A stretch of DNA of 64,000 nucleotides, from positions 3,808,501 through 3,872,500 of the forward strand of contig NZ_JAPEPW010000001.1 of assembly GCF_026339955.1 (NCBI RefSeq). Direction: 5' to 3'. The translations under genes and the position numbers were made by a program. The notes beneath the pieces were generated by a model. That model had not been told where the DNA came from, did no database searches, and saw only the letters and a program-made list of their open reading frames with translations. Source of the stretch: Streptomyces sp. NBC_01549. Its GTDB lineage: Bacteria > Actinomycetota > Actinomycetes > Streptomycetales > Streptomycetaceae. Shown here in pieces: positions 8,541 through 16,837 of this stretch. The stretch's first letter is position 1. Every line of letters starts with the position of its first letter.

Positions 8541-8551
8541 TACCGTCGGTA
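8541..8551. promoter_or_regulatory. Short palindrome upstream of the MerR gene
   Basis: TACCG-T-CGGTA is an exact 5+1+5 palindrome 19 bases upstream of the merR-type start codon. It is a plausible autoregulatory site; no binding data can be inferred. Confidence 0.4.
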
Positions 8552-8606
8552 ACTTTCGTGGTCGCGACCCTACCCATCAGTACGGAGCTGCTCTAGTCTC
8601 CCATTG

Positions 8607-8624
8607 TGCCAGTGTTCACTGGCA
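8607..8624. promoter_or_regulatory. Perfect 18-bp palindromic operator before the monooxygenase operon
   Basis: TGCCAGTG-TT-CACTGGCA is an exact 8+2+8 inverted repeat 25 bases upstream of ATG 8650, between any likely promoter and the ribosome site AGGGAG (8637-8642). The size and symmetry are typical of a TetR-family repressor site rather than a MerR spacer site, yet the adjacent regulator is MerR. Confidence 0.65.
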
Positions 8625-8649
8625 GGGTCGGGCGCTAGGGAGACGTGGG

Positions 8650-10218
8650 ATGGTCGGGATGACCGAGCACGAGCATGTGCGCGTCGCGGTGATCGGGTCC
8701 GGGTTCGGCGGCCTGGGGGCCGCGGTGCGGCTGCGCCGCGAAGGGATCACCGACTTCGTCGTCCTGGAACGGGCCGGGAGCGTCGGGGGTACGTGGCGGG
8801 ACAACAGTTATCCCGGGTGCGCCTGTGATGTGCCCTCGCACCTTTACTCGTTCTCCTTCGCGCCCCACCCCGACTGGCCGCGCACCTTCTCCGGGCAGGA
8901 GCACATCCGGGCCTATCTGGAGCACGTCACCGACGTCTTCGGGCTGCGCCCGCATCTGCGCTTCGACTCCGAGGTGAAGAGGATGGCGTGGGACAAGGAG
9001 AAGCTCCGGTGGGGGATCGAGACCAGCCGTGGGTTCCTCACCGCCGATGTGGTCGTGTCCGCCACCGGGCCGCTCTCCGATCCCAAGGTCCCCGACATAC
9101 CGGGGATCGACTCCTTCCCCGGCAAGGTCTTCCACTCGGCCCGCTGGGACCACGACTACGACCTGCGCGGCAAGCGCGTAGCCATGATCGGCACGGGCGC
9201 CTCGGCCATCCAGATCGTGCCCGCCATCCAGCCGGAGGTGGCCCGGCTGACCCTCTTCCAGCGCACTCCGCCCTGGGTGATGCCCCGGGTCGACCGGGCC
9301 ATCACCGGTGCCGAACGGTGGCTGCACAAGCAGTTGCCCTTCACCACCCAGGCCCGGCGCGGACTGCTGTGGGGGATCAGGGAGTTGCAGGTCCATGCGT
9401 TCACCAAGCGCCCAGGCGAACTCGGCCTCGTCGAGCGGCTGGCCGGGCGGAACATGGCACGGGCCGTCAAGGATCCGGTGCTGCGGGCCAAGCTGACCCC
9501 CGACTACCGGATCGGGTGCAAGCGGATCCTGCTCTCCAACACCTACTATCCGGCGCTCACCCGGGCCAATGTCGACGTCGTGGCCTCCGGGCTCGCCAAG
9601 ATCGACGGCTCCACCCTCGTCGCGGCCGACGGCAGCACGGCCGAGGTCGACGCGATCATCTTCGGTACGGGCTTCCACGTCACCGACATGCCGATCGCGG
9701 ACCGGGTCGTCGGAGCGGAGGGCAGGACGCTCGCGGAGGTGTGGCGCGGCGGCATGAAGTCGCTGCGTGGGGCCACCGCGGCCGGGTTCCCCAACTGGAT
9801 GACGATCATCGGTCCGAACACCGGGCTCGGGAACTCCAGCATGATCCTGGTGATCGAGTCCCAGCTGAACTACATGGCCGACTATGTGCGGCAGTTGGAC
9901 GTGCTGGGTGGACGGGCGGCCCTCGACGCCCGCCCCGACGCCGTGGAGGACTGGAACGATAAGGTCCAGGAGCGGATGCGGCGCACGGTGTGGAACACCG
10001 GCGGCTGCACCAGTTGGTACCTCGACGCGAGCGGCCGCAACACCACCATCTGGCCGGGTACGACGACCGAGTTCCGTAGCGCCACGCGGCGGGTGGACCT
10101 GGGAGAGTACGAGGTGCTGCGCGCCCCCGGGCCGAGCGGAACCGGTCCGCGCACACCCGCGTCGCGCACCAAGAACTCCGGTACAAAGGGCGCCAAGAGG
10201 GTGGAGGCGGGAGCGTGA
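8650..10218 (+). CDS. Flavin-containing monooxygenase of Baeyer-Villiger type
   Basis: 522 residues, matching type I Baeyer-Villiger monooxygenases, which use FAD and NADPH to insert oxygen next to a ketone. The FAD Rossmann motif G16-S-G-F-G-G21 is at the N-terminus. The family fingerprint F-x-G-x3-H-x3-W-D is present at residues 156-167, followed by the NADPH motif G181-T-G-A-S-A. A late G-T-G-F-H-V-T-D motif is also typical. ATG 8650 is preceded by AGGGAG with 7 bases spacing. The stop overlaps the next start (GTGA), so it is coupled to the hydrolase. The same trio of oxygenase, hydrolase and SDR is known from the mycobacterial mymA operon; a lipid or ketone substrate is inferred only. Confidence 0.88.
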   Translation: MVGMTEHEHVRVAVIGSGFGGLGAAVRLRREGITDFVVLERAGSVGGTWRDNSYPGCACDVPSHLYSFSFAPHPDWPRTFSGQEHIRAYLEHVTDVFGLRPHLRFDSEVKRMAWDKEKLRWGIETSRGFLTADVVVSATGPLSDPKVPDIPGIDSFPGKVFHSARWDHDYDLRGKRVAMIGTGASAIQIVPAIQPEVARLTLFQRTPPWVMPRVDRAITGAERWLHKQLPFTTQARRGLLWGIRELQVHAFTKRPGELGLVERLAGRNMARAVKDPVLRAKLTPDYRIGCKRILLSNTYYPALTRANVDVVASGLAKIDGSTLVAADGSTAEVDAIIFGTGFHVTDMPIADRVVGAEGRTLAEVWRGGMKSLRGATAAGFPNWMTIIGPNTGLGNSSMILVIESQLNYMADYVRQLDVLGGRAALDARPDAVEDWNDKVQERMRRTVWNTGGCTSWYLDASGRNTTIWPGTTTEFRSATRRVDLGEYEVLRAPGPSGTGPRTPASRTKNSGTKGAKRVEAGA

Positions 10219-11144
10219 GTCGACTGACGCATGCCGAACACGGGCCGTACGCGCCGCCCGCGCCCGCGCGCGAACTGACCGCCGTCTCCGCCGACGGCGC
10301 CCGGTTGCACGTGGAGGTGCACGGACCCGCGGACAATCCGGCCGCGCCCACCGTCGTCCTCGCGCACGGCTGGACCTGTTCGACCGCCTTCTGGGCCGCG
10401 CAGGTACGGGACCTCGCCGTCGACCACCGGGTGATCGCCTACGACCAGCGTGGACACGGACGCAGCCCCGCGAGCCGGGCGTGCACTACGGACGCGCTCG
10501 CCGACGACCTGGAAGCCGTCCTCGCGGCCACCCTCGCGCCGGGCGAGAAGGCCGTGCTCGTCGGGCACTCCATGGGCGGGATGACGCTGATGGCCGCCTC
10601 GGCGCGGCCGCGTTTCCGGGAGCACGCGGTGGCGGCCCTGCTGTGCAGCACGGGCAGTTCGCGGCTGGTGGCCGAGGCGCGGGTGGTGCCGATGCCGGCC
10701 GGGCGGCTGCGGACCCGGGTGACCAAGAGGATCCTCGGGTCTGCCGCACCGCTCGGGCCCGTCACGCCGGTCGCCCGGTGGATCCTCAAGTACGCGACCA
10801 TGGGCGCCGGTTCGTCGCCGGGCATGGTGGAGGCGTGCGCGCGGATCGTGCACGCCTGTCCCCGCACGGTGCGGCATGCCTGGTCGAAGGTGCTCGATGT
10901 GCTGGATCTCGACCACGGCGTACGGGAGTTGGCGGTGCCGACGGCCGTGCTGGTGGGTACGGCGGACCGGCTGACGCCCGTGGTGCACGCGCGCGCCCTG
11001 GTCGCGACCCTGCCGAACTGTGTCGGCATCACCGAACTGGCCGGGCTCGGGCACATGACACCGGTGGAGGCGCCGGAGCTGGTCACCTCCCGCATACGCG
11101 AACTCGTCTCCACCTACGCAGAGATCAAGGAGGGCAGCGCATGA
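10215..11144 (+). CDS. Alpha/beta-hydrolase
   Basis: 309-residue hydrolase with oxyanion-loop strand V-L-A-H-G-W-T, the nucleophile elbow G-H-S119-M-G-G, an acidic residue in G-T-A-D-R-L-T-P and catalytic His in G-L-G-H-M-T-P. Start GTG 10215 overlaps the monooxygenase stop; its own stop overlaps the SDR start. An esterase acting on the Baeyer-Villiger product is the natural guess from operon order, but no substrate can be read from sequence. Confidence 0.88.
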   Translation: MSRLTHAEHGPYAPPAPARELTAVSADGARLHVEVHGPADNPAAPTVVLAHGWTCSTAFWAAQVRDLAVDHRVIAYDQRGHGRSPASRACTTDALADDLEAVLAATLAPGEKAVLVGHSMGGMTLMAASARPRFREHAVAALLCSTGSSRLVAEARVVPMPAGRLRTRVTKRILGSAAPLGPVTPVARWILKYATMGAGSSPGMVEACARIVHACPRTVRHAWSKVLDVLDLDHGVRELAVPTAVLVGTADRLTPVVHARALVATLPNCVGITELAGLGHMTPVEAPELVTSRIRELVSTYAEIKEGSA

Positions 11145-12025
11145 CCAAGGTGAGCCTGGAAGGGCAGGTCGCGGTCGTCACGGGGGCCGCGCGGGGCGTC
11201 GGCGAACTCCTCGCCCGCAAGCTCTCCGCGCGCGGCGCCAAGGTCGCGCTGGTCGGCCTGGAACCGGAGGCGCTCAAGGAGGTCTCGGAGCGGCTGCACG
11301 GCGAAAGCGGCTTCTGGTACGCCGATGTCACCGACCACGAGGCGATGGCCCAGGTCGCGGCCGAGGTGAAGGAACGGTTCGGGAAGGTCGACATCGTCGT
11401 CGCCAACGCCGGTGTGGCGAACGGCGGCCCCTTCGTGGAGTCCGATCCCGTCGCCTGGCGGCGGGTCATCGAGGTCAACCTCATCGGATCGGCGGTCACC
11501 GCGCGGGCGTTCCTGCCCGTGCTGATGGAGAGCCGGGGGTACCTGCTCCAGATCGCCTCGCTCGCGGCCATCACCCCGGCGCCGATGATGACGGCGTACT
11601 GCGCGTCCAAGTCGGGCGTGGAGGCGTACGCGCACAGCCTGCGCGCCGAGGTCGGCCACAAGGGCGTGCGGGTCGGGGTCGGTTACCTGTCCTGGACCGA
11701 CACCGACATGGTGCGCGGGGCCGATCAGGACGAGGTGATGCGGGAGTTGAGGCAGCGGCTGCCATGGCCGTCCAACAAGACGTATCCGCTGGGGCCGGCC
11801 GTCGACCGTATCGTCGCGGGGATCGAACGGCGGTCCGGCCATGTGTACGCGCAGTGGTGGCTGCGCGGGATGCAGGGTGTCCGGGGCTACCTCCCCGGGA
11901 TCATCGGGGCGGTAGGACAGCGGGAGATGAGGCGGTTCGAGCCGCGGCTCAAGGGCGTGGGTAAGGGGCTTGTGGGTGCCGGTGGGGCGGCCGACGAGCA
12001 GCGCCAGCAGGGGATCTCACCGTGA
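11141..12025 (+). CDS. Short-chain dehydrogenase/reductase
   Basis: 294 residues of the classical SDR fold: cofactor loop T-G-A-A-R-G-V-G, N-A-G-V motif, catalytic Ser in Q-I-A-S-L and Y153-x3-K157. The C-terminus, about 50 residues longer than a minimal SDR, contains a hydrophobic stretch (Y-L-P-G-I-I-G-A-V) that could be membrane-associated. ATG 11141 overlaps the hydrolase stop, completing a three-gene coupled operon. It probably makes or uses the ketone handled by the monooxygenase; this is inference from context. Confidence 0.88.
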   Translation: MTKVSLEGQVAVVTGAARGVGELLARKLSARGAKVALVGLEPEALKEVSERLHGESGFWYADVTDHEAMAQVAAEVKERFGKVDIVVANAGVANGGPFVESDPVAWRRVIEVNLIGSAVTARAFLPVLMESRGYLLQIASLAAITPAPMMTAYCASKSGVEAYAHSLRAEVGHKGVRVGVGYLSWTDTDMVRGADQDEVMRELRQRLPWPSNKTYPLGPAVDRIVAGIERRSGHVYAQWWLRGMQGVRGYLPGIIGAVGQREMRRFEPRLKGVGKGLVGAGGAADEQRQQGISP

Positions 12026-12111
12026 GTGACTGATCGAAATGCGTGCGTAGTCCGTGCGTGTAAGTCTGGTCGAGCCCGATCCCCCTCACCCACAAATGGG
12101 AGTGAAACCTC

Positions 12112-12351
12112 ATGGGCAAGAAGGACCAGATGCAGAACAAGGCCGAGCAGATGAAGCAGCAGGGCAAGAAGAAGATGGGCCAGGAGATGGGCCACGAGAA
12201 GGGCCGTCCTGGCGAGCACTCCCCGCAGCCGGGTGCGCGTACCCCGCAGACGGGCGAGCGCTCCCCGCAGGGGCGTGACCGGTCGATTCCGGAGGCCGAG
12301 CGCACGCAGCGTGAGGCGAAGGAGCGGTTCGACCAGGACTACGACGTCTGA
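12112..12351 (+). CDS. Small highly charged hydrophilic protein (79 aa)
   Basis: Not a family I can name. Residues 1-30 are rich in Lys, Gln, Met and Glu; residues 31-60 have a repeated x-T-P-Q/S-P-Q-x-G-x-R pattern (three imperfect units with P-G-A-R-T-P-Q, G-E-R-S-P-Q); the end is acidic, D-Q-D-Y-D-V. It looks disordered and soluble, with no signal or membrane segment. GGGAGTG lies 6 bases ahead of ATG 12112, and a strong terminator follows, so it is an expressed single gene. The charge pattern resembles stress or hydrophilin-like proteins, without firm evidence. Confidence 0.75.
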   Translation: MGKKDQMQNKAEQMKQQGKKKMGQEMGHEKGRPGEHSPQPGARTPQTGERSPQGRDRSIPEAERTQREAKERFDQDYDV

Positions 12352-12380
12352 CGGTTCGCTGGGCTGGCTTAGGCCGAGTT

Positions 12381-12418
12381 GTGGGGCGCCCCTGCTTGTT
12401 GGGGGCGCCCCACGCTTT
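12381..12418 (+). terminator. Strong terminator with T-tract
   Basis: GTGGGGCGCCCC (12381-12392) pairs perfectly with GGGGCGCCCCAC (12402-12413), followed by GCTTTT. It ends the small-protein transcript and also faces the tricorn gene coming from the other side. Confidence 0.9.
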
Positions 12419-12445
12419 TGGTCGGCGTCGGGGGTGCGTTGTTGG

Positions 12446-12496
12446 GTGCGGGGCGGTGGGGGCTTGTCGCGCAGTTCCCCGCGCCCCTTGCAGGTG
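12446..12496. repeat. Streptomyces-type intergenic repeat element
   Basis: The segment containing TTGTCGCGCAGTTCCCCG (12464-12481) and the flanking GCGCCCCTTGCAGGTGC matches, from memory, a GC-rich motif (reverse complement beginning GGGGCGCGGGGAACTGCGCG) that recurs between genes in many Streptomyces genomes. Here it sits between a terminator and the 3' end of the tricorn gene. There is one copy in this window, so repetition cannot be shown here. Confidence 0.5.
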
Positions 12497-12513
12497 CGCT
12501 TCTCCCCCGGCCT

Positions 12514-15500
12514 CTATTGAGATCTTGGGGGGAGTTTTGGTCTTGATCTGTCGGGGGCGTTCGAGTAGTCGGGTGGGGAGGCCGCGTGGTGGGTGGTCAG
12601 GAGGTCCAGGGCCAGTTGGATGGCGGTGTCCATTTCGGTGTGGTGGCCCTCGGCCCAGTCCAGCGGGGTGCGCAGGACCGCCAGGTCCGGGGGGACGCCC
12701 TGGTTCTCGACGGACCAGCCGTACGCGTCGAACCAGGCGGCGTTCATCGGCACCGTGATCACCGTGCCGTCGCCGAGGCGGTGGCGGCCGGTCATGCCGA
12801 CGACCCCGCCCCAGGTGCGCTGGCCGACGACCGGGCCGAGCTTCAACAGCTTGAACGCGGCGGTGATCATGTCGCCGTCGGAGGCGGTCGCTTCGTCGGC
12901 GAGGGCCACGATCGGGCCGCGTGGGGCGTTCGAGGCGTACGACACCGGCTGGGCGTTGCGTGTCAGGTCCCAGCCGAGGATCGTGCGGGTGAGCTTCTCC
13001 ACGACGAGTTCGCTGATGTGGCCGCCCGCGTTGCCGCGTACGTCGACGATCAGTGCGGGGCGTGAGACCTCCAGGCGCAGGTCGCGGTTGAACTGGGCCC
13101 AGCCCGAGCCGCCCATGTCGGGGATGTGGAGGTAGCCGCAGCGGCCCCCGCTCAACTCCCGTACGACCTCGCGGCGTTTGGCCACCCAGTCCTGGTAGCG
13201 CAGGGGGCGCTCGTCGATCAGGGGGATGACGGCCACCCGGCGCGAGGCGCCCTCGCCCGTCGCCGGGGCGAACGTGAGCTCCACCGTCGTGCCGCCCGCG
13301 CCCGCGAGCAGAGGGTAGGGGCCGGTGACCGGGTCGACCGGGCGGCCGTCGACGTGGGTGAGGGCCGCGCCCTCCCGGATGCCGGTGCCGGCGAGCGGGG
13401 AGCGGGCCTTGGAGTCGGAGGAGTCGCCGGGAAGGATCCGCTTCAGTATCCAACTGCCGTTGCGACGGAGGAAGTTGGCGCCGAGCAGGCCCTGCCAGCG
13501 CTGGTAGTGGGCCGGGCCCTCGTTGCGGCGGGCGGCGGCGACGTACGCATGGGAGGTGCCGAGTTCGCCGAGGACCTCGCGCAGGAGGTCGGCGAAGTCG
13601 TCGGGGGAGGCGATCCGTTCGACGAGCGGACGGTACTGGGCGAGCACACCGTCCCAGTCGATGCCGCACATGTGGGGTTCCCAGAAGTAGGCGCGGGTGA
13701 GGCGGCCCGCCTCCTCGTAGGCCTGGCGCCACTCGGCGGGCGGGTCCACCTCGTGGATGATGCGGCGCAGGTCGATCCAGACCGTCGAGTCGGAGTCACC
13801 GACCTCGGTCGAGGGGACCGCCCGCAGATCGCCCTCGTCCACGACGACCAGCCGGGAGCCGTCGCCGCTGACCGCGAACCAGTCCAGGTGCTGGACGAGT
13901 TCGGACTTCTTCGCCTTGCTGATGTTGAAGAACTCCAGGGTCGGCCGGCCGGAGGTGTCGTCGGGGTTGACGAAGGTCTCGCCGAGTGCGCCGGAGATCG
14001 GCCAGCGCAGCCAGACCAGACCGCCGCCCGCGACCGGGTACAGCGCCGAGTACTTGGAGGCGGTGACCGGGAAGGGGGTCACCCGGCTCTCCAGGCCTTC
14101 CAGTTCGACGCTCACCGCGCCGTCCGCGCCCTCGTCCTCGATCGGGTCCAGGCCCCCGGCGACCGGCCGCCCGTCGGGGTTGAGGGCGAAGGGGGAGGGG
14201 GTGGCGGAGGACAGCGGGACGAGGTAGGGGCGGCAGCCGAGCGGGAAGGAGAGGTCGCCGGTGTGGACGTCGTACACCGGGTCGAAGCCGCGCCAGGAGA
14301 GGAAGGCGAGGTAGCGGCCGTCGCGGGTGAAGACGGGGTTCTCGTCCTCGAAACGGCCGTTGGTGACGTCGACGATGAGCCGGTCCTTTATGCGCGCGAT
14401 CTTGATCTGGCGCAGGGAGCGGCCGATTCCCGGGTGCGACCAGGCCAGCCAGGCCCCGTCCGGGGAGAAGGCGAGGTCGCGCACCGGTCCGTTGATCGAG
14501 GTGATCAGCTCTGTGACCTCGCCTCCGCGGGACTCCGTGGGGGAGGTGCCCTCGGGCTCTGTCGGGGAGGCGGCCTCGGACTCCGTCGGGGAGGTGTCCC
14601 CGGCCTCCTCCGTCGGGGGGCTGCCTCCGGAGTCCTCCGTCGCGGCCCCCTCCGCCGGGGAGGTTTCCTCGGCCTCCTCCGTCGTGTCCAGGAGTAGCAG
14701 CCGTCCGTCGTTCGAGGCGATCGCGAGGCGTTCGCCCTGCGGGTCGGAGACCATCTCCAGTACGCGGCCGAGTTCACCGGAGGCAAGGCGGCGCGGCTCG
14801 CGCTGGCCGGAGGCCCGGGGGAGGAAGGCGATCTCGACGGCGTCCTCGCCGTCCGCGTCTGTGACGTAGGCGATCCGGCCACCGGAGCCGAGCATCTCGG
14901 GGAGCCGGACGCGTACGCCGGGAGTGTCCGCGATGGTGCGCGCGGGGCCGTCGCGGTGGGTGAGCCAGTGCAGGCTGCCGCGTACGACGACGGCGCCGGC
15001 GCGGCCCGTCTCGTCGACCGAGATGCCGTCCACGTGCTGCGCCGCGGGCACCTGGTACGTACGCCGTCCCGCGCGCGGACCGCCGAGGCGGACGTCGAGG
15101 CGGCGCGGGACCGAGCCCGGGGACAGGTCGTCGACGATCCACAGGTCCCCGGCGCACTGGTAGACGACCCGGGTGCCGTCGCTGGAGGCGTGCCGGGCGT
15201 AGAAGGCGTCGTGGTCGGTGTGGCGGCGCAGGTCGGAACCGTCGTGCGCGCACGAGTACAGGTTCCCGATCCCTTCGTGGTCGGAGAGGAAGGCGATACG
15301 GGAGCCGACGAACATGGGGGAGTCGAGGTGGCCGTCGAGGTCGGCGAGCAGCCGTCGTCCGTGCAGCCAGAGCCGGCCGGTGGCGCCGCCCCGGTAGCGC
15401 TTCCAGGCGGCGGGCTCGTGGGGCGGGGTACCGGTGAGCAGGAGCGTCTTGTGTTCGCCGTCGAGGTCGGCGACCTGGATGGCGGCGACCGGGCCCCAGG

Positions 15501-15975
15501 GGAGCGCGCCACCGGGGTCGCCGTCGGTGGGGACCTTGTAGGCCCAGGTGAAGTAGGAGAAGGGCTGGCCGTGGGAGGCGACGGCGAGGATGTCGCTGTG
15601 CCCGTCCTTGTCGGGCGGCGACCAGCCGCAGACCTGGGTGTCCGCGCTGCCCCAGTAGGTGAGCCGCCGGGAGGGACCGCCGTCCACGGGGGCCAGATGG
15701 ATCTCCGGCACGAAGCTGCGCCAGCTCGTGTACGCGATGTACCGGCCGTCGGGGGAGAAGCGGGGGTGGCCGACCTTGGTCCGGTCGACGGTGAGCCGCC
15801 AGGCGCGGCCCGGCCCGTCGAGGGGGGCCATCCACAGGTCGTCCTCGGCCGCGAAGCACAGACGGTCGCCGTTGAGATGGGGGAAGCGGAGGTAGCCGGG
15901 TGCGTTGTCCCCGTTGCTCGCGTTGTTCCCGGGGCGCGCCTGGTCCGTGGTCGCCTTCTCATACGCGTCGCTCAC
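12514..15975 (-). CDS. Tricorn protease homologue (S41 family)
   Basis: 1153 residues, the size of tricorn-core proteases that degrade oligopeptides downstream of the proteasome. Order: N-terminal beta-propeller domains with repeated D-G-x-Y-I-A-Y / F-S-P-D-G blades (residues about 25-700), a helical and PDZ region, then the S41 core. The catalytic set is intact: S808-H809 (T-S-H-A-Y), nucleophile S1032 in A-S-D-G-D, and E1090 in V-E-N-Q-G; the 58-residue gap between the last two equals that of archaeal tricorn (S965, E1023). Residues about 430-485 are an acidic insert with repeated T-S-P-T-E units. Start GTG 15975 has only a weak GGGTAG ribosome site. No signal peptide, so cytosolic. Confidence 0.92.
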   Translation of the reverse strand: MSDAYEKATTDQARPGNNASNGDNAPGYLRFPHLNGDRLCFAAEDDLWMAPLDGPGRAWRLTVDRTKVGHPRFSPDGRYIAYTSWRSFVPEIHLAPVDGGPSRRLTYWGSADTQVCGWSPPDKDGHSDILAVASHGQPFSYFTWAYKVPTDGDPGGALPWGPVAAIQVADLDGEHKTLLLTGTPPHEPAAWKRYRGGATGRLWLHGRRLLADLDGHLDSPMFVGSRIAFLSDHEGIGNLYSCAHDGSDLRRHTDHDAFYARHASSDGTRVVYQCAGDLWIVDDLSPGSVPRRLDVRLGGPRAGRRTYQVPAAQHVDGISVDETGRAGAVVVRGSLHWLTHRDGPARTIADTPGVRVRLPEMLGSGGRIAYVTDADGEDAVEIAFLPRASGQREPRRLASGELGRVLEMVSDPQGERLAIASNDGRLLLLDTTEEAEETSPAEGAATEDSGGSPPTEEAGDTSPTESEAASPTEPEGTSPTESRGGEVTELITSINGPVRDLAFSPDGAWLAWSHPGIGRSLRQIKIARIKDRLIVDVTNGRFEDENPVFTRDGRYLAFLSWRGFDPVYDVHTGDLSFPLGCRPYLVPLSSATPSPFALNPDGRPVAGGLDPIEDEGADGAVSVELEGLESRVTPFPVTASKYSALYPVAGGGLVWLRWPISGALGETFVNPDDTSGRPTLEFFNISKAKKSELVQHLDWFAVSGDGSRLVVVDEGDLRAVPSTEVGDSDSTVWIDLRRIIHEVDPPAEWRQAYEEAGRLTRAYFWEPHMCGIDWDGVLAQYRPLVERIASPDDFADLLREVLGELGTSHAYVAAARRNEGPAHYQRWQGLLGANFLRRNGSWILKRILPGDSSDSKARSPLAGTGIREGAALTHVDGRPVDPVTGPYPLLAGAGGTTVELTFAPATGEGASRRVAVIPLIDERPLRYQDWVAKRREVVRELSGGRCGYLHIPDMGGSGWAQFNRDLRLEVSRPALIVDVRGNAGGHISELVVEKLTRTILGWDLTRNAQPVSYASNAPRGPIVALADEATASDGDMITAAFKLLKLGPVVGQRTWGGVVGMTGRHRLGDGTVITVPMNAAWFDAYGWSVENQGVPPDLAVLRTPLDWAEGHHTEMDTAIQLALDLLTTHHAASPPDYSNAPDRSRPKLPPRSQ

Positions 15976-16055
15976 CTACCCATGCTTTTACTCCCGGAGG
16001 CCCCTGGCAACTTGTGGGTAGGTGTCTTTTCGGGCGGGCGTGACCCAGCACACGT

Positions 16056-16115
16056 ACGAAACGGTTTCGTTTCTTTCAATCGCAGGGTATCTTCATAGGT
16101 GTACGAAACCGTGTA
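16056..16115. promoter_or_regulatory. TetR operators in front of the tetR-mmpL pair
   Basis: ACGAAAC-G-GTTTCGT (16056-16070) is a perfect 7+1+7 palindrome. A second site, TACGAAACCGTGTA (16102-16115), repeats its left half with a degenerate right half. TATCTT (16088-16093) between them may be a -10. The pair most likely binds the TetR protein encoded immediately downstream. Confidence 0.7.
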
Positions 16116-16140
16116 GTCCGGAGCAGAGAAGGTGAGTGGG

Positions 16141-16728
16141 ATGACTGAAGCCGCAACGGTGCGTCGCAGTCGGATCACCCCCGAGCGTGAGGCCGAGCTG
16201 TACGCGGCCGTGCTCGAACTGCTCCGGGAGGTCGGCTACGACGCCCTGACCATGGACGCCGTGGCTGCCCGCACCCGGTCCAGCAAGGCCACGCTCTACC
16301 GCCAGTGGGGCGGCAAGGCCGAGCTCGTCGTGAAGGCGCTGCGGCACGAGAAGCCGATCACCAGCGACATCGACACCGGATCCCTGCGGGGCGACTTCCA
16401 CGCCATGGTGAGGCGTGAGGACGACTGTCACATGGAGCAGAACTCCGCGCTGATGCGGGGTCTGGCCACGGCACTGCACGGGAACCCCGATCTCCTGCGC
16501 GCCTTCCGCGAGTGGATCATCGAGCCGGAGGCCGAGATGCTCCGCGAGATCCTGCGGCGCGCCGTCGGCCGGGGCGAGATCCGGGCGGACAACCCCGCCC
16601 AGGACTACGTGCTGCACATGATGATCGGCGCCTTCGCGGTGCGCGGCATCGTCGACGAGCTGCCACCCACCCAGGACTTCCTCACCTCGTACATGGACGC
16701 CGTGATCCTCCCCGCTCTCGGCGCCTGA
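16141..16728 (+). CDS. TetR-family regulator of the adjacent MMPL exporter
   Basis: 195 residues. The HTH lies at about 18-62 with L-T-M-D-A-V-A-A-R-T-R-S-S-K-A-T-L-Y-R-Q-W, a standard TetR recognition helix; the C-terminal ligand domain is variable. ATG 16141 is chosen over GTG 16132 because AAGGTGAG precedes it at normal distance. Two matching operators lie upstream and an MMPL exporter follows after 109 bases. Ligand unknown, probably a lipophilic substrate of the pump. Confidence 0.9.
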   Translation: MTEAATVRRSRITPEREAELYAAVLELLREVGYDALTMDAVAARTRSSKATLYRQWGGKAELVVKALRHEKPITSDIDTGSLRGDFHAMVRREDDCHMEQNSALMRGLATALHGNPDLLRAFREWIIEPEAEMLREILRRAVGRGEIRADNPAQDYVLHMMIGAFAVRGIVDELPPTQDFLTSYMDAVILPALGA

Positions 16729-16837
16729 CCCTCCCCGATCTTCAGCAACGCCCTGCACCTGACGCGACCGCTCACGTCGTCGGGCTGATCTCCCCTGCCC
16801 AGTTGCCAGCAAACGACCTGACCGGGAGTACGCCCTC

